Source of the DNA: Oscillospiraceae bacterium
GTDB lineage: Bacteria > Bacillota > Clostridia > Oscillospirales > Oscillospiraceae
Assembly: GCA_015068425.1 (NCBI GenBank)
Contig: SVKK01000004.1
Location: forward strand, 1 to 36,486
Length of the DNA stretch: 36,486 nt
Direction: 5' to 3'
The notes under the pieces are model-generated. The model made no database searches. It was not told the DNA's origin and saw nothing but the letters and a program-made list of their open reading frames with translations. This document shows positions 16,201 through 24,551 of this stretch, piece by piece. Each line of letters begins with the position of its first letter. Position 1 is the stretch's first letter. The translations under genes were made by a program, and so were the position numbers.

Positions 16201-17619
16201 ATGCCATACGAAAGAATCGAAATTGAAAAAGCCGAGATAGAGCGCCAGATTGCTCTTTGCCGCAAGCTGAAAGAGCGCTTCATCTCTCAGGGGCGGAAAA
16301 ATATGCTGGCCTTTGTGGATACCTACGGCTGCCAGCAGAACGAAAGCGACTCCGAGAGACTCCGCGGCTATCTTGCGGAGATGGGCTGCTCCTTCACCTC
16401 GGATGAGGCGGAGGCGGACATCATTGTCATCAACACCTGCGCCGTACGCGAGCACGCGGAAATGCGTATTTTGGGCAATGTTGGAGCCTTGAACCACACC
16501 AAAAAGGCCAAGCCGGAGCAGATAATCTGCGTCTGCGGCTGCATGGTTCAGCAGCAGCATATGTCCGATAAGGTGAAGCACTCCTATCCCATAGTTTCCC
16601 TCTGCTTCGGTCCTCACGAGCTTTGGCGCTTCCCCGAGCTTCTGGAGCGCTATCTTGTGAAGAAAAAGAGAGTTTTCGCCACCGCTCCCCATGAGGGCTG
16701 CGTCACCGAGGGAGAGCCCCGCGTCCGCGACCGGGGTGTCAAGGCATGGATAAGCATAATGTACGGCTGCAATAATTTCTGCTCCTACTGCATAGTCCCC
16801 TATGTCCGGGGCAGGGAGCGCTCCCGCCGTCCCGAGGCCATCGTTGAAGAGGCCAGAGAGCTTATCGCCGCCGGCTACAAGGACATTACTCTGCTTGGAC
16901 AGAATGTAAACAGCTACGGCAAGGATCTTGACTGCGGCGTGGATTTCAGTGAGCTTCTGAAAATGGTGAACGCCATCCCAGGAAAGTTCGTTATCCGCTT
17001 TATGACAAGCCATCCCAAGGACGCCACGGAAAAGCTTTTCAAGACCATGGCCGAGTGCGAAAAATGCTCCCACCATATCCACCTGCCCGTCCAGAGCGGC
17101 AACGACAGAGTGCTCAAGGCCATGAACAGAGGATATTCCAGCGCCGATTATCTTGAAAAGGTGCGCATCGCAAGGGAGTATATGAGCGACCTTGTGATAA
17201 CCACGGATATGATTGTTGGCTTCCCCGGAGAGACCAATGAGGAATTTGAGGACACCCTCCGCCTTGTGGAGACCGTGGAATATGACAGCATGTTCACCTT
17301 TATCTATTCCCGCAGAGAGGGCACCGTTGCGGCAAAGCTTCCCGACCCTATGACAAGGCAGGAAAAGCAGCTGAATTTCGATAAGCTTCTTGAAACGGCC
17401 AACGCCCTGAGCCTTAAAAAGCACAGAGAGTATGTGGGCAAAAGCGTTGAGGTTCTTATCGACGGATATACGGAAGGGGAAGAGTACCCGATCACAAGCC
17501 GCACCAAGGGCGGCAGGCTTGTCCACCTGAAGGGAGATGCCTCCCTCGTGGGTGAGTTTAAGAAAGTTAAAATTACGGACAGCACAACCTGGGCGCTGTT
17601 CGGAGAGTTGGAGGAATAA
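16201..17619 (+). CDS. miaB: tRNA-2-methylthio-N6-dimethylallyladenosine synthase MiaB
   Basis: A 472-residue radical-SAM methylthiotransferase that converts i6A37 made by MiaA to ms2i6A37 in tRNA. The N-terminal UPF0004 domain holds cluster ligands Cys44 (TYGC), Cys80 (NTC) and Cys114 (CGC); the radical SAM CxxxCxxC motif is Cys190, 194 and 197 (YGCNNFCSYC). A C-terminal TRAM domain covers about 405-470. It is first in an operon with an SdpI-like membrane protein and mutS. The ribosome site is AGAGGG before the ATG. Confidence 0.96.
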   Translation: MPYERIEIEKAEIERQIALCRKLKERFISQGRKNMLAFVDTYGCQQNESDSERLRGYLAEMGCSFTSDEAEADIIVINTCAVREHAEMRILGNVGALNHTKKAKPEQIICVCGCMVQQQHMSDKVKHSYPIVSLCFGPHELWRFPELLERYLVKKKRVFATAPHEGCVTEGEPRVRDRGVKAWISIMYGCNNFCSYCIVPYVRGRERSRRPEAIVEEARELIAAGYKDITLLGQNVNSYGKDLDCGVDFSELLKMVNAIPGKFVIRFMTSHPKDATEKLFKTMAECEKCSHHIHLPVQSGNDRVLKAMNRGYSSADYLEKVRIAREYMSDLVITTDMIVGFPGETNEEFEDTLRLVETVEYDSMFTFIYSRREGTVAAKLPDPMTRQEKQLNFDKLLETANALSLKKHREYVGKSVEVLIDGYTEGEEYPITSRTKGGRLVHLKGDASLVGEFKKVKITDSTTWALFGELEE

Positions 17620-17623
17620 AAAA

Positions 17624-17980
17624 ATGACAGGCAGAATTTGGCAGTTCGTTATCCCCATTATTTTTCTTTTCTACGCATGGAAGCTCTATATAGGCAAGCC
17701 TGCCTTCAACGATAGCTTCGGTTTCCCCACCCGCAGAGCAAGAGAGAGCGAAGAGATCTGGAACTATGTTCAGAAGGCCGCAGGCGCAGTCTGCTTCTTT
17801 ATCGCTATTTTCCTCGCAATCACTTCCTATGTTCTCCTTGTTGTTTTCAAGGACAATATGACCGCCTACTGGACTCAGATTATCGTTGAAATTGCATGCG
17901 TGGTTGCCCTTGCGCCCATAGTCAATGCCCTTACCGACAAGAAGTTCCCCCCAAAGAAAAAGGGCGGCAGGAAGAAGTAA
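17624..17980 (+). CDS. Small membrane protein, SdpI-like
   Basis: A 118-residue membrane protein with about three hydrophobic helices (roughly 5-20, 53-76 and 80-100) and a very basic end (KKFPPKKKGGRKK). The segment SFGFPTRRARESEEIWNYVQK followed by a hydrophobic helix resembles the signature of the SdpI/YhfL family, in which a GxRTxxS-like motif precedes a Trp. SdpI itself gives immunity to the SdpC toxin, but most family members have no known role. The ATG at 17624 follows TGGAGGA at good spacing and lies four bases after the miaB stop. No toxin gene is nearby, so an immunity role is not supported. Confidence 0.7.
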   Translation: MTGRIWQFVIPIIFLFYAWKLYIGKPAFNDSFGFPTRRARESEEIWNYVQKAAGAVCFFIAIFLAITSYVLLVVFKDNMTAYWTQIIVEIACVVALAPIVNALTDKKFPPKKKGGRKK

Positions 17981-18007
17981 AAGAAATAGCCCTCAGGGAG
18001 GTGTACC

Positions 18008-20605
18008 ATGGCGGAAATAACCCCCATGAAACAGCAATACAATGAAATAAAGTCCCGCCACGAGGATTGCCTGCTCTTTTTCCGCCTCGGCGACTTTTAC
18101 GAAATGTTCGACGAGGACGCAAAGCTGGCTTCCCGGGAGCTTGACCTTGCCCTCACCACCCGGGACAGAGGCAAGCCGGTGGAGGAGCAGACCCCCATGT
18201 GCGGCGTGCCCTACCACAGTGCCGAGGCATACATCGGACGGCTTATAGCCAAAGGCTACAAGGTGGCAATCTGCGAGCAGATGGAAGACCCCGCTCTTGT
18301 GAAGGGCTTAGTTACCAGAGATGTTGTCCGCATAATCTCCCCCGGCACCGTTACCGAAAGCAGTATGCTTGAGGAAGGCCGCAGCAACTATCTGGCCTCC
18401 GTCTATCTGGAGGGCAAAAACGGCGCGGTGGCCTTTGCGGATATTTCCACAGGCGAATTTTGCGTCAGCGCCTTCGGTGAGGAGGCAATCAGCCACATCG
18501 TCAACGAGCTTGGACGTTTTTCTCCCCGGGAAGCTGTGCTCAGTCCCGGCGCATGGGAATGCGGTGAAATAAGCGCCTTCCTCTCCGGCCGACTGGATGC
18601 GCTTTTGGAAAAGGGCGGAGATAAGTTCGACTATATGCTCTCCGCAATGCGCGTCTGCGAGCAGTTTGATGTTGCCAGCGTGGATGCTCTCGGTTTCGGC
18701 GGCGAGGAAGCCGCTGTCTGCGCCGCGGGCGCTTTGCTCTCTTACATAATCGAGACTCAGAAATTTGATATAAGCCACATAAACTCCGTTGAAGTTTTCT
18801 CCGAAAACAAGTATATGGAGCTGGATTATACCACCCTGCGCAATCTGGAGCTCACCGAATCTCTCCGCACGGGGGAGAAAAAGGGCAGCCTGCTCTGGGT
18901 TCTGGACCAGACCAAGACACCCATGGGCGGCAGAATGCTGCGCAGCTGGGTGGAGCGACCCCTCCTTAACCCCACCGCAATACGCCGCCGCCTCAGCGCT
19001 GTTGAGGAGCTTTTCGGCAACACGGTGAAGCGCAGCGAGCTTATGCATCTTCTCCGGGATATGGGCGATATGCGCCGCCTGGGAGGAAAGGCTGTTTACG
19101 GCACTGCCAACGCCAAAGACCTCCGCGCCCTTTGCACTTACTGTGCCATCCTGCCCGAAATAGCCGCGCTTTTGCATGGTGCCCGCAGCAAGGCTCTCGG
19201 TGAAATAGCTGAGATGGACACCCTTTCGGATATCTGCGCCCTCATAGACAGCAGTATAGACCTTGACCCGCCCTTCTCCGTCCGTGAAGGCGGAATGATC
19301 CGCCCCGGCTACAACGAGGAAGTGGATTATCTCCGCTCTGTCCGCGATAACGGCGCCGCTATGGTGAGAGAGCTTGAAGAGCGGGAGCGTGAGCGCACCG
19401 GCATAAAGAAGCTGAAGCTGGGCTATAACAAGGTTTTCGGCTACTACATAGATGTTCCCCGTTCCGCCGGTGATGTGGCTCTGCCTGAGGAGTATATCCG
19501 CAAGCAGACTCTCGTCAGCAATGAACGTTATTTCACCCCCGAGCTGAAGGAACTGGAAAACACCCTTCTCAATGCGGGGGACAGACTCGCCACCCTTGAG
19601 TTCGAGCTTTTCACCAACATTCGCATGGCTGTTGCCGACGAGGTGCTGAGAATTCAGCGCTCCGCCGACGCTGTTGCCGCGCTGGACTGCTTCTGTTCCC
19701 TTGCGGAGGTTGCGGTGCGGGGAGGCTACTGCATGCCCGAGGTTGACCTGAGCCGCACTCTCCATATCGTTGGCGGACGCCACCCCGTTGTTGAAAAGGC
19801 CCAGAGCAATGTGCTTTTCGTCCCCAACGACACCCTTCTCAATGACACCGAGGATCGGGTAGCCATCGTTACCGGCCCCAATATGGCAGGTAAGAGCACC
19901 TATATGCGCCAGACCGCCATCATCACCCTTATGGCTCAGATGGGCTCCTTTGTTCCCGCGAAAAGCGCCACCATCGGCATTGTGGACAGAGTTTTCACCC
20001 GCATCGGCGCCAGCGACGACCTTGCGGCCGGCCAGTCCACCTTTATGGTGGAAATGAGCGAGATGGCCAATATCCTCCGCTATGCCACCAACAAGAGCCT
20101 TCTCATTCTGGACGAAATTGGCCGCGGAACGAGCACCTATGACGGAATGGCCATTGCCCGCGCCGTGCTGGAGCACTGCGCCGATCAGCGCAAGCTGGGC
20201 GCTAAAACAATGTTTGCCACCCATTATCACGAGCTGAGCGCTTTGGAAGGCAGCCTTCCCGGCGTGCGCAATTATAATATCACTGCCAAAAAGCAGGGAG
20301 GAAAGCTCATATTCCTCCGCAAGATAGTTCCCGGCGCAGCGGATGACAGCTACGGTATTGAGGTTGCCAAGCTGGCCGGCGTTCCCGACAGCGTTATTGC
20401 CAAAGCCAAGACCTATCTCCGGGAGCTGGAGAGCGAGGGCGCAGCCCCCATCGTTGAAAAAGCGGCTGCTGCCGACCAGATAAGCCTTATGGATGTTGGC
20501 GCTGACGAGGTAATAGATGATCTTCGCCGCCTTGACCCAAACAATATGACCCCGCTGGAGGCCCTGATGGCTCTCAGCGCTCTTAAGAAGAAAGTGGAGC
20601 TTTAA
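18008..20605 (+). CDS. mutS: DNA mismatch repair protein MutS
   Basis: An 865-residue MutS1 that recognises mismatches and recruits MutL. The mismatch-reading Phe-x-Glu motif is Phe30-Tyr31-Glu32 (GDFYEMF). The connector, lever and clamp domains fill the middle, and the ATPase domain has the Walker A GPNMAGKST from residue 623, LLILDEIGRGTSTYDG (Walker B and signature) and ATHYHE. The C-terminus carries a short helical dimerisation region. The start follows GGGAGG. The stop overlaps the next start by one base (TAATG). Confidence 0.97.
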   Translation: MAEITPMKQQYNEIKSRHEDCLLFFRLGDFYEMFDEDAKLASRELDLALTTRDRGKPVEEQTPMCGVPYHSAEAYIGRLIAKGYKVAICEQMEDPALVKGLVTRDVVRIISPGTVTESSMLEEGRSNYLASVYLEGKNGAVAFADISTGEFCVSAFGEEAISHIVNELGRFSPREAVLSPGAWECGEISAFLSGRLDALLEKGGDKFDYMLSAMRVCEQFDVASVDALGFGGEEAAVCAAGALLSYIIETQKFDISHINSVEVFSENKYMELDYTTLRNLELTESLRTGEKKGSLLWVLDQTKTPMGGRMLRSWVERPLLNPTAIRRRLSAVEELFGNTVKRSELMHLLRDMGDMRRLGGKAVYGTANAKDLRALCTYCAILPEIAALLHGARSKALGEIAEMDTLSDICALIDSSIDLDPPFSVREGGMIRPGYNEEVDYLRSVRDNGAAMVRELEERERERTGIKKLKLGYNKVFGYYIDVPRSAGDVALPEEYIRKQTLVSNERYFTPELKELENTLLNAGDRLATLEFELFTNIRMAVADEVLRIQRSADAVAALDCFCSLAEVAVRGGYCMPEVDLSRTLHIVGGRHPVVEKAQSNVLFVPNDTLLNDTEDRVAIVTGPNMAGKSTYMRQTAIITLMAQMGSFVPAKSATIGIVDRVFTRIGASDDLAAGQSTFMVEMSEMANILRYATNKSLLILDEIGRGTSTYDGMAIARAVLEHCADQRKLGAKTMFATHYHELSALEGSLPGVRNYNITAKKQGGKLIFLRKIVPGAADDSYGIEVAKLAGVPDSVIAKAKTYLRELESEGAAPIVEKAAAADQISLMDVGADEVIDDLRRLDPNNMTPLEALMALSALKKKVEL

Positions 20606-21315
20606 TGAAAAAACTTCCCCCTTTTGAAAACCGCATGAACTGGGGCAGAACCCTTTTCGGGCTTATCTATCTGCCCATACATCTTGTTTTGCTGCCGCTG
20701 CTGCTGCCCGCGGTGCTTATGGCTATGGGCATAACAGATTTGGCGGAAATAAACGTTTACTACTATGTCTTCAGCGTGCTGCTGATACTGATAGTATATT
20801 TCCCCTATCTGCGGGCGAACTTTGACCCGCTGGCGGAAAGGTTTATCCATTGCCTGCTCAGTTTTTTGATGGCCTTGGGCATCTATTATATCGGAACGGT
20901 TGCGGTCAATCTTGTTGTTCTCGGTCTCAGCTCTGAAGTGAGCAACCCCAATGATCAGCTTGTTATGGATTTGGTGACCGATAATGGGGCATTCAGAGCC
21001 GCTGTGATTTTCATGGCTCCCATAGTGGAGGAGGTTCTCTTCCGCGGCGCTCTGTTTGGCGGTCTGCGCAAGAAAAGCAGAGTTTGGGCCTACATACTGA
21101 GTATGGTGATTTTTGCCCTTTGTCACGTTTGGCAGTATGCACTTGTGGCAATGGACTGGACCGTGCTTATATTTGTGCTCCAGTATTTGCCCGCGGCCTT
21201 TGCCCTTGCATGGGCTTATGAGCGCAGCAACAGCATTTGGGTGCCTATAGGTATTCATATGCTTATAAACGCGATGAGCATTACGGCGGCAGATATGCTG
21301 GCTGAAATGGTTTAA
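20605..21315 (+). CDS. CPBP family intramembrane glutamic protease
   Basis: A 236-residue polytopic membrane protein of the CPBP/Abi (Rce1-like) family. The motif EEVLFRG places Glu142, Glu143 and Arg147; His174 (FALCHVWQ) and a His near 217 (GIHMLIN) complete the expected active-site set. Family members cleave prenylated or hydrophobic substrates or act in bacteriocin self-protection; the substrate here is unknown. It is translationally coupled to mutS by a one-base overlap and is the last gene of the miaB-mutS operon. AAGAAAGTGGAG is a plausible ribosome site inside mutS. Confidence 0.88.
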   Translation: MKKLPPFENRMNWGRTLFGLIYLPIHLVLLPLLLPAVLMAMGITDLAEINVYYYVFSVLLILIVYFPYLRANFDPLAERFIHCLLSFLMALGIYYIGTVAVNLVVLGLSSEVSNPNDQLVMDLVTDNGAFRAAVIFMAPIVEEVLFRGALFGGLRKKSRVWAYILSMVIFALCHVWQYALVAMDWTVLIFVLQYLPAAFALAWAYERSNSIWVPIGIHMLINAMSITAADMLAEMV

Positions 21316-21319
21316 GCAA

Positions 21320-21358
21320 AAAGACCTTGTGTCCTTGGGACACAAGGTCTTTTTTGTT
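21320..21358 (+). terminator. Terminator of the miaB-mutS-CPBP operon
   Basis: AAGACCTTGTGTCC pairs perfectly with GGACACAAGGTCTT around TTG, followed by TTTTTTGTTT. Confidence 0.92.
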
Positions 21359-21726
21359 TGCGGCGGCGCGCCGTCGGGGCGGCGATGCCACAGGAAATGA
21401 ATTTTTGTGAGGCAAAAAGAATGACGGATTGTAACATCCGCGTACTTCGTCTGTGCCTCCGGCGGGTAACTTTCCGTATCGACGGAAAGTCACCAAAGGG
21501 CGACCGGGGGCTGCGGCCCCCTGGCCCCGTGGGGCTTTCAGGAACGCTTCGCTTTTATTGGAGCTCGCCGTCAAGCGGCGACAGTTCGGCGGCTGGCCTC
21601 GCAACGCCGCCTGCTGCGGAGGAAATTCTTGCTTTTTTGGGCGGACACATCGGCCCGCCCCTACTACGGAAAATTTGGGATAATGCGCCATTCGTAGGAA
21701 GCGCTGACCTCAGCGAAAACAGTACG
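21359..21726. repeat. Mosaic C, upstream part
   Basis: No credible gene. A GGGTAACTTTCCGTATCGAC block at 21466 recurs inverted in mosaic B. A GC-rich stretch follows, and a CTAC-ended hairpin lies at 21639-21664 (GGGCGG/CCGCCC). Long open frames here on both strands are a by-product of GC-rich repeats: composition is unlike the neighbouring genes and no ribosome site is present. Confidence 0.6.
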
Positions 21727-21926
21727 AGGAGAAATCTTCGTGGCGCCGAACAGGCGCCTCGACGCAGCAGCGTCCTGAGCGGAAAACGTCGGGGCGCACA
21801 CTAAGGTTTAGGCTCCCATTATGTGGCACAATGTATTCTTCACCTCGGCAACGAGGGAGTTTCCAAAGAGGGGGATAGGTCGAATTTAATAACTTCCCTC
21901 CTCGCGGCATAGCCGCTGCGGTCGGT
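21727..21926 (+). repeat. Composite core element, copy C (family 2)
   Basis: Contains the GTGGCGCCGAACAGGCGCC hairpin block, the GCAGCGTCCTGAGCGGAAAACG block, CACACTAAGGTTTAGG, ATTATGTGGCACAATG and TTTCCAAAGAGGGGG, in the same order as copies B, D and E. The second half (GGTCGAATTTAATAAC then CCTCCTCGCGGCATAGCCG) is shared only with copy D, so C and D form one subtype and B and E another. Lies between convergent CPBP and psuG. Confidence 0.85.
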
Positions 21927-21930
21927 GGCA

Positions 21931-21986
21931 ACAATCCCTCCGACTCGGCTAAAGCCGAGCCACCTCCCTTTACAAGGGAGGCTTTA
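21931..21986 (+). repeat. CTCC-lead/variable hairpin module (family 3), mosaic C
   Basis: A CCCTCCGA lead, a hairpin CTCGGC/GCCGAG, then CACCTCCCTT/AAGGGAGG and CTTTAAA. The first stem differs from those in mosaics D, E and F while the layout is the same. Confidence 0.65.
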
Positions 21987-21994
21987 AATGTGGA

Positions 21995-22125
21995 TTTAAG
22001 GCCCCCTCTGACGAGGGGGCTGTCGAGCGCTTGCGCGAGACTGGGGGAGAGAAATGCCTTTAATGTTTTCTCTCCCTCCGTCGCGGCTATGCCGCGCCAC
22101 CTCTCTCGTCAGAGGGAGGTTTTAA
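21995..22125. repeat. 131-base element with inverted termini (family 4), copy C
   Basis: Begins TTTAAGGCCCCCTCTGACG and ends CGTCAGAGGGAGGTTTTAA, imperfect 25-base inverted repeats. Between them are two smaller hairpins (a GCGC-stem at about 22024-22040 and CGCGGC/GCCGCG at about 22082-22096). The copy at 28361-28492 has the same termini but different internal stems. It looks like a miniature inverted-repeat element; no transposase is nearby. Confidence 0.7.
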
Positions 22126-22140
22126 CATCCCGAGCAGCGC

Positions 22141-22178
22141 AAAAAAGCTCTCCCGTAATTTTGGGAGAGCTTTTTTAT
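22141..22178. terminator. Terminator of psuK-psuG
   Basis: AAAAAAGCTCTCCC (22141-22154) pairs with GGGAGAGCTTTTTT (22163-22176). Symmetric A and T runs allow function in both directions; it lies 15 bases beyond the psuG stop. Confidence 0.88.
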
Positions 22179-22193
22179 TATATTTACGCAATA

Positions 22194-23105
22194 TTACTTG
22201 CAGAGGGCTGCAGCGGTGCGGGCTGCAAGGCGGGCGTTGTTATAGACAAGCTGGATGTTGCTGTCCAGACTGTCGCCGCCGGTGAGCTCCTTGACCTTGG
22301 CAAGGAGGAAGGGAGTGGTTGCCTTGCCGTGGATGCCCAGCTCCTCGCTCTCGGCAACTGCCTTGGCGATGGCGGAGTTGATGAGCTCCTCGTCCATGGA
22401 ATACTCCTCGGGAATGGGGTTGGCAACAAGCATACCTGCCTGCAGACCCATTTCTCTCTGGGCGGCAAAGGCTGCTGCCAGCTCTTCGGGGGTGTCGATG
22501 CGGTAGTCAACGCCGAAGCCGCTGTGGCGGGTGTAGAAAGCGGGAAGCTCGCTGGTGCCGAAGCCGATTACGGGAACGCCCTTGGTCTCCAGATACTCCA
22601 GAGTGAGGCCGATATCCAGAATGCTCTTTGCGCCTGCGCAAACTACCATAACGGGGGTCTGGCCAAGCTCTTCAAGGTCGGCAGAGATGTCCATAGTGGT
22701 CTCTGCGCCGCGGTGTACGCCGCCGATGCCGCCGGTGGCGAAAACCTTGATGCCTGCCATATGGGCGATAATCATGGTGGTGGTGACGGTGGTTGCGCCG
22801 TCTGCTCCGCGAGCTACCAGAACGGGCAGGTCACGGCGGCTTGCCTTGACAACCTTTGCGCCGTTTTTGCCAACATACTCAATCTCCTCGGGGCTGAGGC
22901 CTGCCTTCAGGCGGCCGCCGATGATGGCGATGGTGGCGGGAACTGCGCCATTATCACGAATGATGCGCTCAACGTTGAGAGCGGTCTCAACGTTCTGGGG
23001 ATAGGGCATACCGTGGGAGATGATGGTGCTTTCGAGAGCAACAACGGGCTTGCCTGCTTCGAGGGCATCTTTTACTTCGGGAGAGATGTCGAGAAATTTG
23101 TTCAT
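22194..23105 (-). CDS. psuG: Pseudouridine-5'-phosphate glycosidase
   Basis: A 303-residue PsuG that splits pseudouridine 5'-phosphate to uracil and ribose 5-phosphate. Family blocks are VVALESTIISHGMPYPQN near residue 21, ARRDLP-like KASRRDLPVLVARG, TVTTTMIIAHMAGIKVFATGGIGGVHRGAETTMDISADL and the C-terminal LVANPIPEE. Length is typical. It is downstream of a PfkB-type kinase with 38 bases between them, so the pair forms the salvage pathway for pseudouridine from RNA turnover. Ribosome site GGAGGA. Confidence 0.95.
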   Translation of the reverse strand: MNKFLDISPEVKDALEAGKPVVALESTIISHGMPYPQNVETALNVERIIRDNGAVPATIAIIGGRLKAGLSPEEIEYVGKNGAKVVKASRRDLPVLVARGADGATTVTTTMIIAHMAGIKVFATGGIGGVHRGAETTMDISADLEELGQTPVMVVCAGAKSILDIGLTLEYLETKGVPVIGFGTSELPAFYTRHSGFGVDYRIDTPEELAAAFAAQREMGLQAGMLVANPIPEEYSMDEELINSAIAKAVAESEELGIHGKATTPFLLAKVKELTGGDSLDSNIQLVYNNARLAARTAAALCK

Positions 23106-23143
23106 TTGAGTTATCCTCCGTTTGGAATATATTGAAAAATTAT

Positions 23144-24040
23144 TTACATTCTTTCTGATATAGCGTCCTGACTCATCAGGGGACTTATAGTGTCGGCAGA
23201 TTCAACGGCTATGGAGCCGGCTGCCATAGCGCGGCGAGCGCTTTCCTCGTTGCTGCAGCCTCGGCAATAGGCATCGCATATTGCGGCCATAACAGCGTCG
23301 CCGCCTCCTGTTGCGTTCACCAGTGTTGTGGGAAGGCAGGGAGTGCGGAAAAGCTCTTCCCCTTCGGCAACAACTATGCCGCCGGAGCCATCGCTGACGA
23401 AGGCTCTTTTTACGCCCCTGCGGACAAGTTCTCTTGCTGCGTCCTCAGGAGTGGAGCTTTCTGTGAGAGTTTCCGCTTCAAGGCTGTTGGGCTTGAAGGT
23501 GTGGAGCGCGTGGAGATAAGGCAGGAATTTTTTGCCTTTTGTAACAGACACAGGGTCGGCAAAAATCGGCGCGGTGATATTTTCGCAGATGCAGCCAATA
23601 GTCTCGGCGCGGAGATTTCCGTCAATAATAACGCAGGCGGCGCCGTTGAGGAAGTCCTTTTCCCGTAAAACAACCTGAGGACTTATCTCGTCGGCAATAG
23701 CCATGTCACTGAGGGCGATGGCCATATCTCCGTCAGGACCGCTGATGGCCAGATAAGTTCCGGTGCGGGATTCGGGGACAACAAAGGCGCGGGAAAGGTC
23801 AATTCCGTTTTCCTCGCAGGAGCGGCGAATCTGGGGTGCCCAGTGGTCATCGCCTATGGCGGTGAGCATACTCACCTTTTGTCCCAAAAGGGCGAGGTTA
23901 TGGGCGATATTGCGGCCTACTCCGCCGAAAGAATAGCTTATCATACCGGGATTGGAGTCGTTGAGGATGAGGACAGAGCTGCTCTTGCCCCAAATATCTA
24001 TATTTATAGCACCTACTACGGCCACATAGGGTTCAGCCAT
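23144..24040 (-). CDS. psuK: PfkB-family kinase, probable pseudouridine kinase
   Basis: A 298-residue ribokinase-like sugar kinase. The N-terminal GGVGRNIAHNLALLG and the C-terminal NATGGGDAVMAAI (the family anion hole and catalytic Asp, usually DTxGAGD) are clear. Adjacency to psuG makes pseudouridine kinase, which forms pseudouridine 5'-phosphate, the best assignment. The ATG at 24040 is chosen because AAGGAGG lies ten bases upstream; an in-frame ATG 33 bases further upstream lacks a ribosome site. Confidence 0.88.
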   Translation of the reverse strand: MAEPYVAVVGAINIDIWGKSSSVLILNDSNPGMISYSFGGVGRNIAHNLALLGQKVSMLTAIGDDHWAPQIRRSCEENGIDLSRAFVVPESRTGTYLAISGPDGDMAIALSDMAIADEISPQVVLREKDFLNGAACVIIDGNLRAETIGCICENITAPIFADPVSVTKGKKFLPYLHALHTFKPNSLEAETLTESSTPEDAARELVRRGVKRAFVSDGSGGIVVAEGEELFRTPCLPTTLVNATGGGDAVMAAICDAYCRGCSNEESARRAMAAGSIAVESADTISPLMSQDAISERM

Positions 24041-24077
24041 ATTTAAGCTTCCTCCTTTTTTTAGTCCATACATAGAT

Positions 24078-24106
24078 ATTCTATAATATTATAAATAAAA
24101 GGTCAA
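24078..24106 (-). promoter_or_regulatory. Sigma-A promoter of psuK-psuG
   Basis: On the minus strand TTGACC (24101-24106), 17-base spacer, TAGAAT (24078-24083), 37 bases upstream of the psuK start. Confidence 0.7.
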
Positions 24107-24125
24107 CAACTCTCGCGCAAAATCA

Positions 24126-24152
24126 AAGGCCGACATCTTTGATGTCGGCCTT
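24126..24152 (-). terminator. Probable terminator of the ferredoxin gene
   Basis: AAGGCCGACATC and GATGTCGGCCTT form a perfect 12-base-pair stem with a three-base loop, 22 bases after the ferredoxin stop. The following T run is short (TTTGATTTTG), so it may be partly leaky. Confidence 0.65.
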
Positions 24153-24173
24153 CAATTTGAGAAAATATGTAAT

Positions 24174-24347
24174 TTACTCAGCAGCAATGCAACCCATGGG
24201 GCAGGTGTCTGCGCAAGCGCCGCAGTCCATGCACTTGTTCTCGTCGATAGCGTAGCGGCCGAGATCGTCGTTCATGGCAATAGCCTCAGCAGGGCAGGAA
24301 TCGCTGCAAGCACCGCAAGCGATGCAGCTGTCGTTGATAACATACAT
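24174..24347 (-). CDS. 2[4Fe-4S] ferredoxin
   Basis: A 57-residue clostridial-type ferredoxin, a cytoplasmic low-potential electron carrier. Two cluster motifs are visible: CIACGACSDSCP (residues 8-19) and CMDCGACADTCP (39-50), each CxxCxxCxxxCP. The small size is normal. The ATG is preceded by AAGGAGG at nine bases and a strong promoter. It is monocistronic and divergent from ctsR. Likely partners are pyruvate:ferredoxin oxidoreductase and hydrogenases elsewhere in the genome. Confidence 0.96.
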   Translation of the reverse strand: MYVINDSCIACGACSDSCPAEAIAMNDDLGRYAIDENKCMDCGACADTCPMGCIAAE

Positions 24348-24379
24348 TGGCGTAGTCCTCCTTGTTTAATGGTACACTC

Positions 24380-24408
24380 ATAATAACAACATTATTTTTG
24401 ATTGTCAA
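24380..24408 (-). promoter_or_regulatory. Strong sigma-A promoter of the ferredoxin gene
   Basis: On the minus strand a perfect TTGACA (24403-24408), 17-base spacer, TATTAT (24380-24385). Confidence 0.85.
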
Positions 24409-24446
24409 ATTCAATTTGCGGATATTTTGTAAAAATTTTAAAAGGG

Positions 24447-24494
24447 GTCGAAAAACGGCGAAAAACGACGAAAAACAGAGTTAGCAGGTGCTAA
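24447..24494 (+). promoter_or_regulatory. Phased A-tracts and a palindrome upstream of ctsR
   Basis: Three 10-base units, each ending in AAAAAC (24447-24476), place A5 tracts at exactly one helical turn, which should bend the DNA. They are followed by the palindrome TTAGCA-GG-TGCTAA (24481-24494). Both lie between the divergent ferredoxin and ctsR promoters. A role in activating or co-regulating the pair is an inference. Confidence 0.5.
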
Positions 24495-24526
24495 TTAGAA
24501 ACAACAGAACCACATATTCTTCTTTT

Positions 24527-24543
24527 GGTCAAAAAAGGTCAAA
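24527..24543 (+). promoter_or_regulatory. CtsR operator 1
   Basis: Two exact GGTCAAA heptads (24527-24533 and 24537-24543) separated by AAA, the known CtsR operator pattern, placed just upstream of the ctsR -35 box. It implies autoregulation of the heat-shock operon. Confidence 0.92.
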
Positions 24544-24551
24544 AATATATC

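Noticed and set aside
16192-17658. A 488-residue open frame antisense to miaB
   Set aside because: Same reason: it mirrors miaB codons, has no ribosome site and no recognisable domain.
18308-20230. A 640-residue open frame antisense to mutS
   Set aside because: Composition is His/Gly/Ala-rich, with no domain, and it shadows mutS in the complementary frame.
21358-21804. Open frames of 76-148 residues in repeat mosaic C
   Set aside because: They run through hairpin repeats, have no ribosome site, and equivalent repeats elsewhere do not keep the frame.
24481-24494. CIRCE operator upstream of ctsR
   Set aside because: CIRCE needs nine-base spacing between TTAGCACTC and GAGTGCTAA; here the half-sites are six bases with two between.
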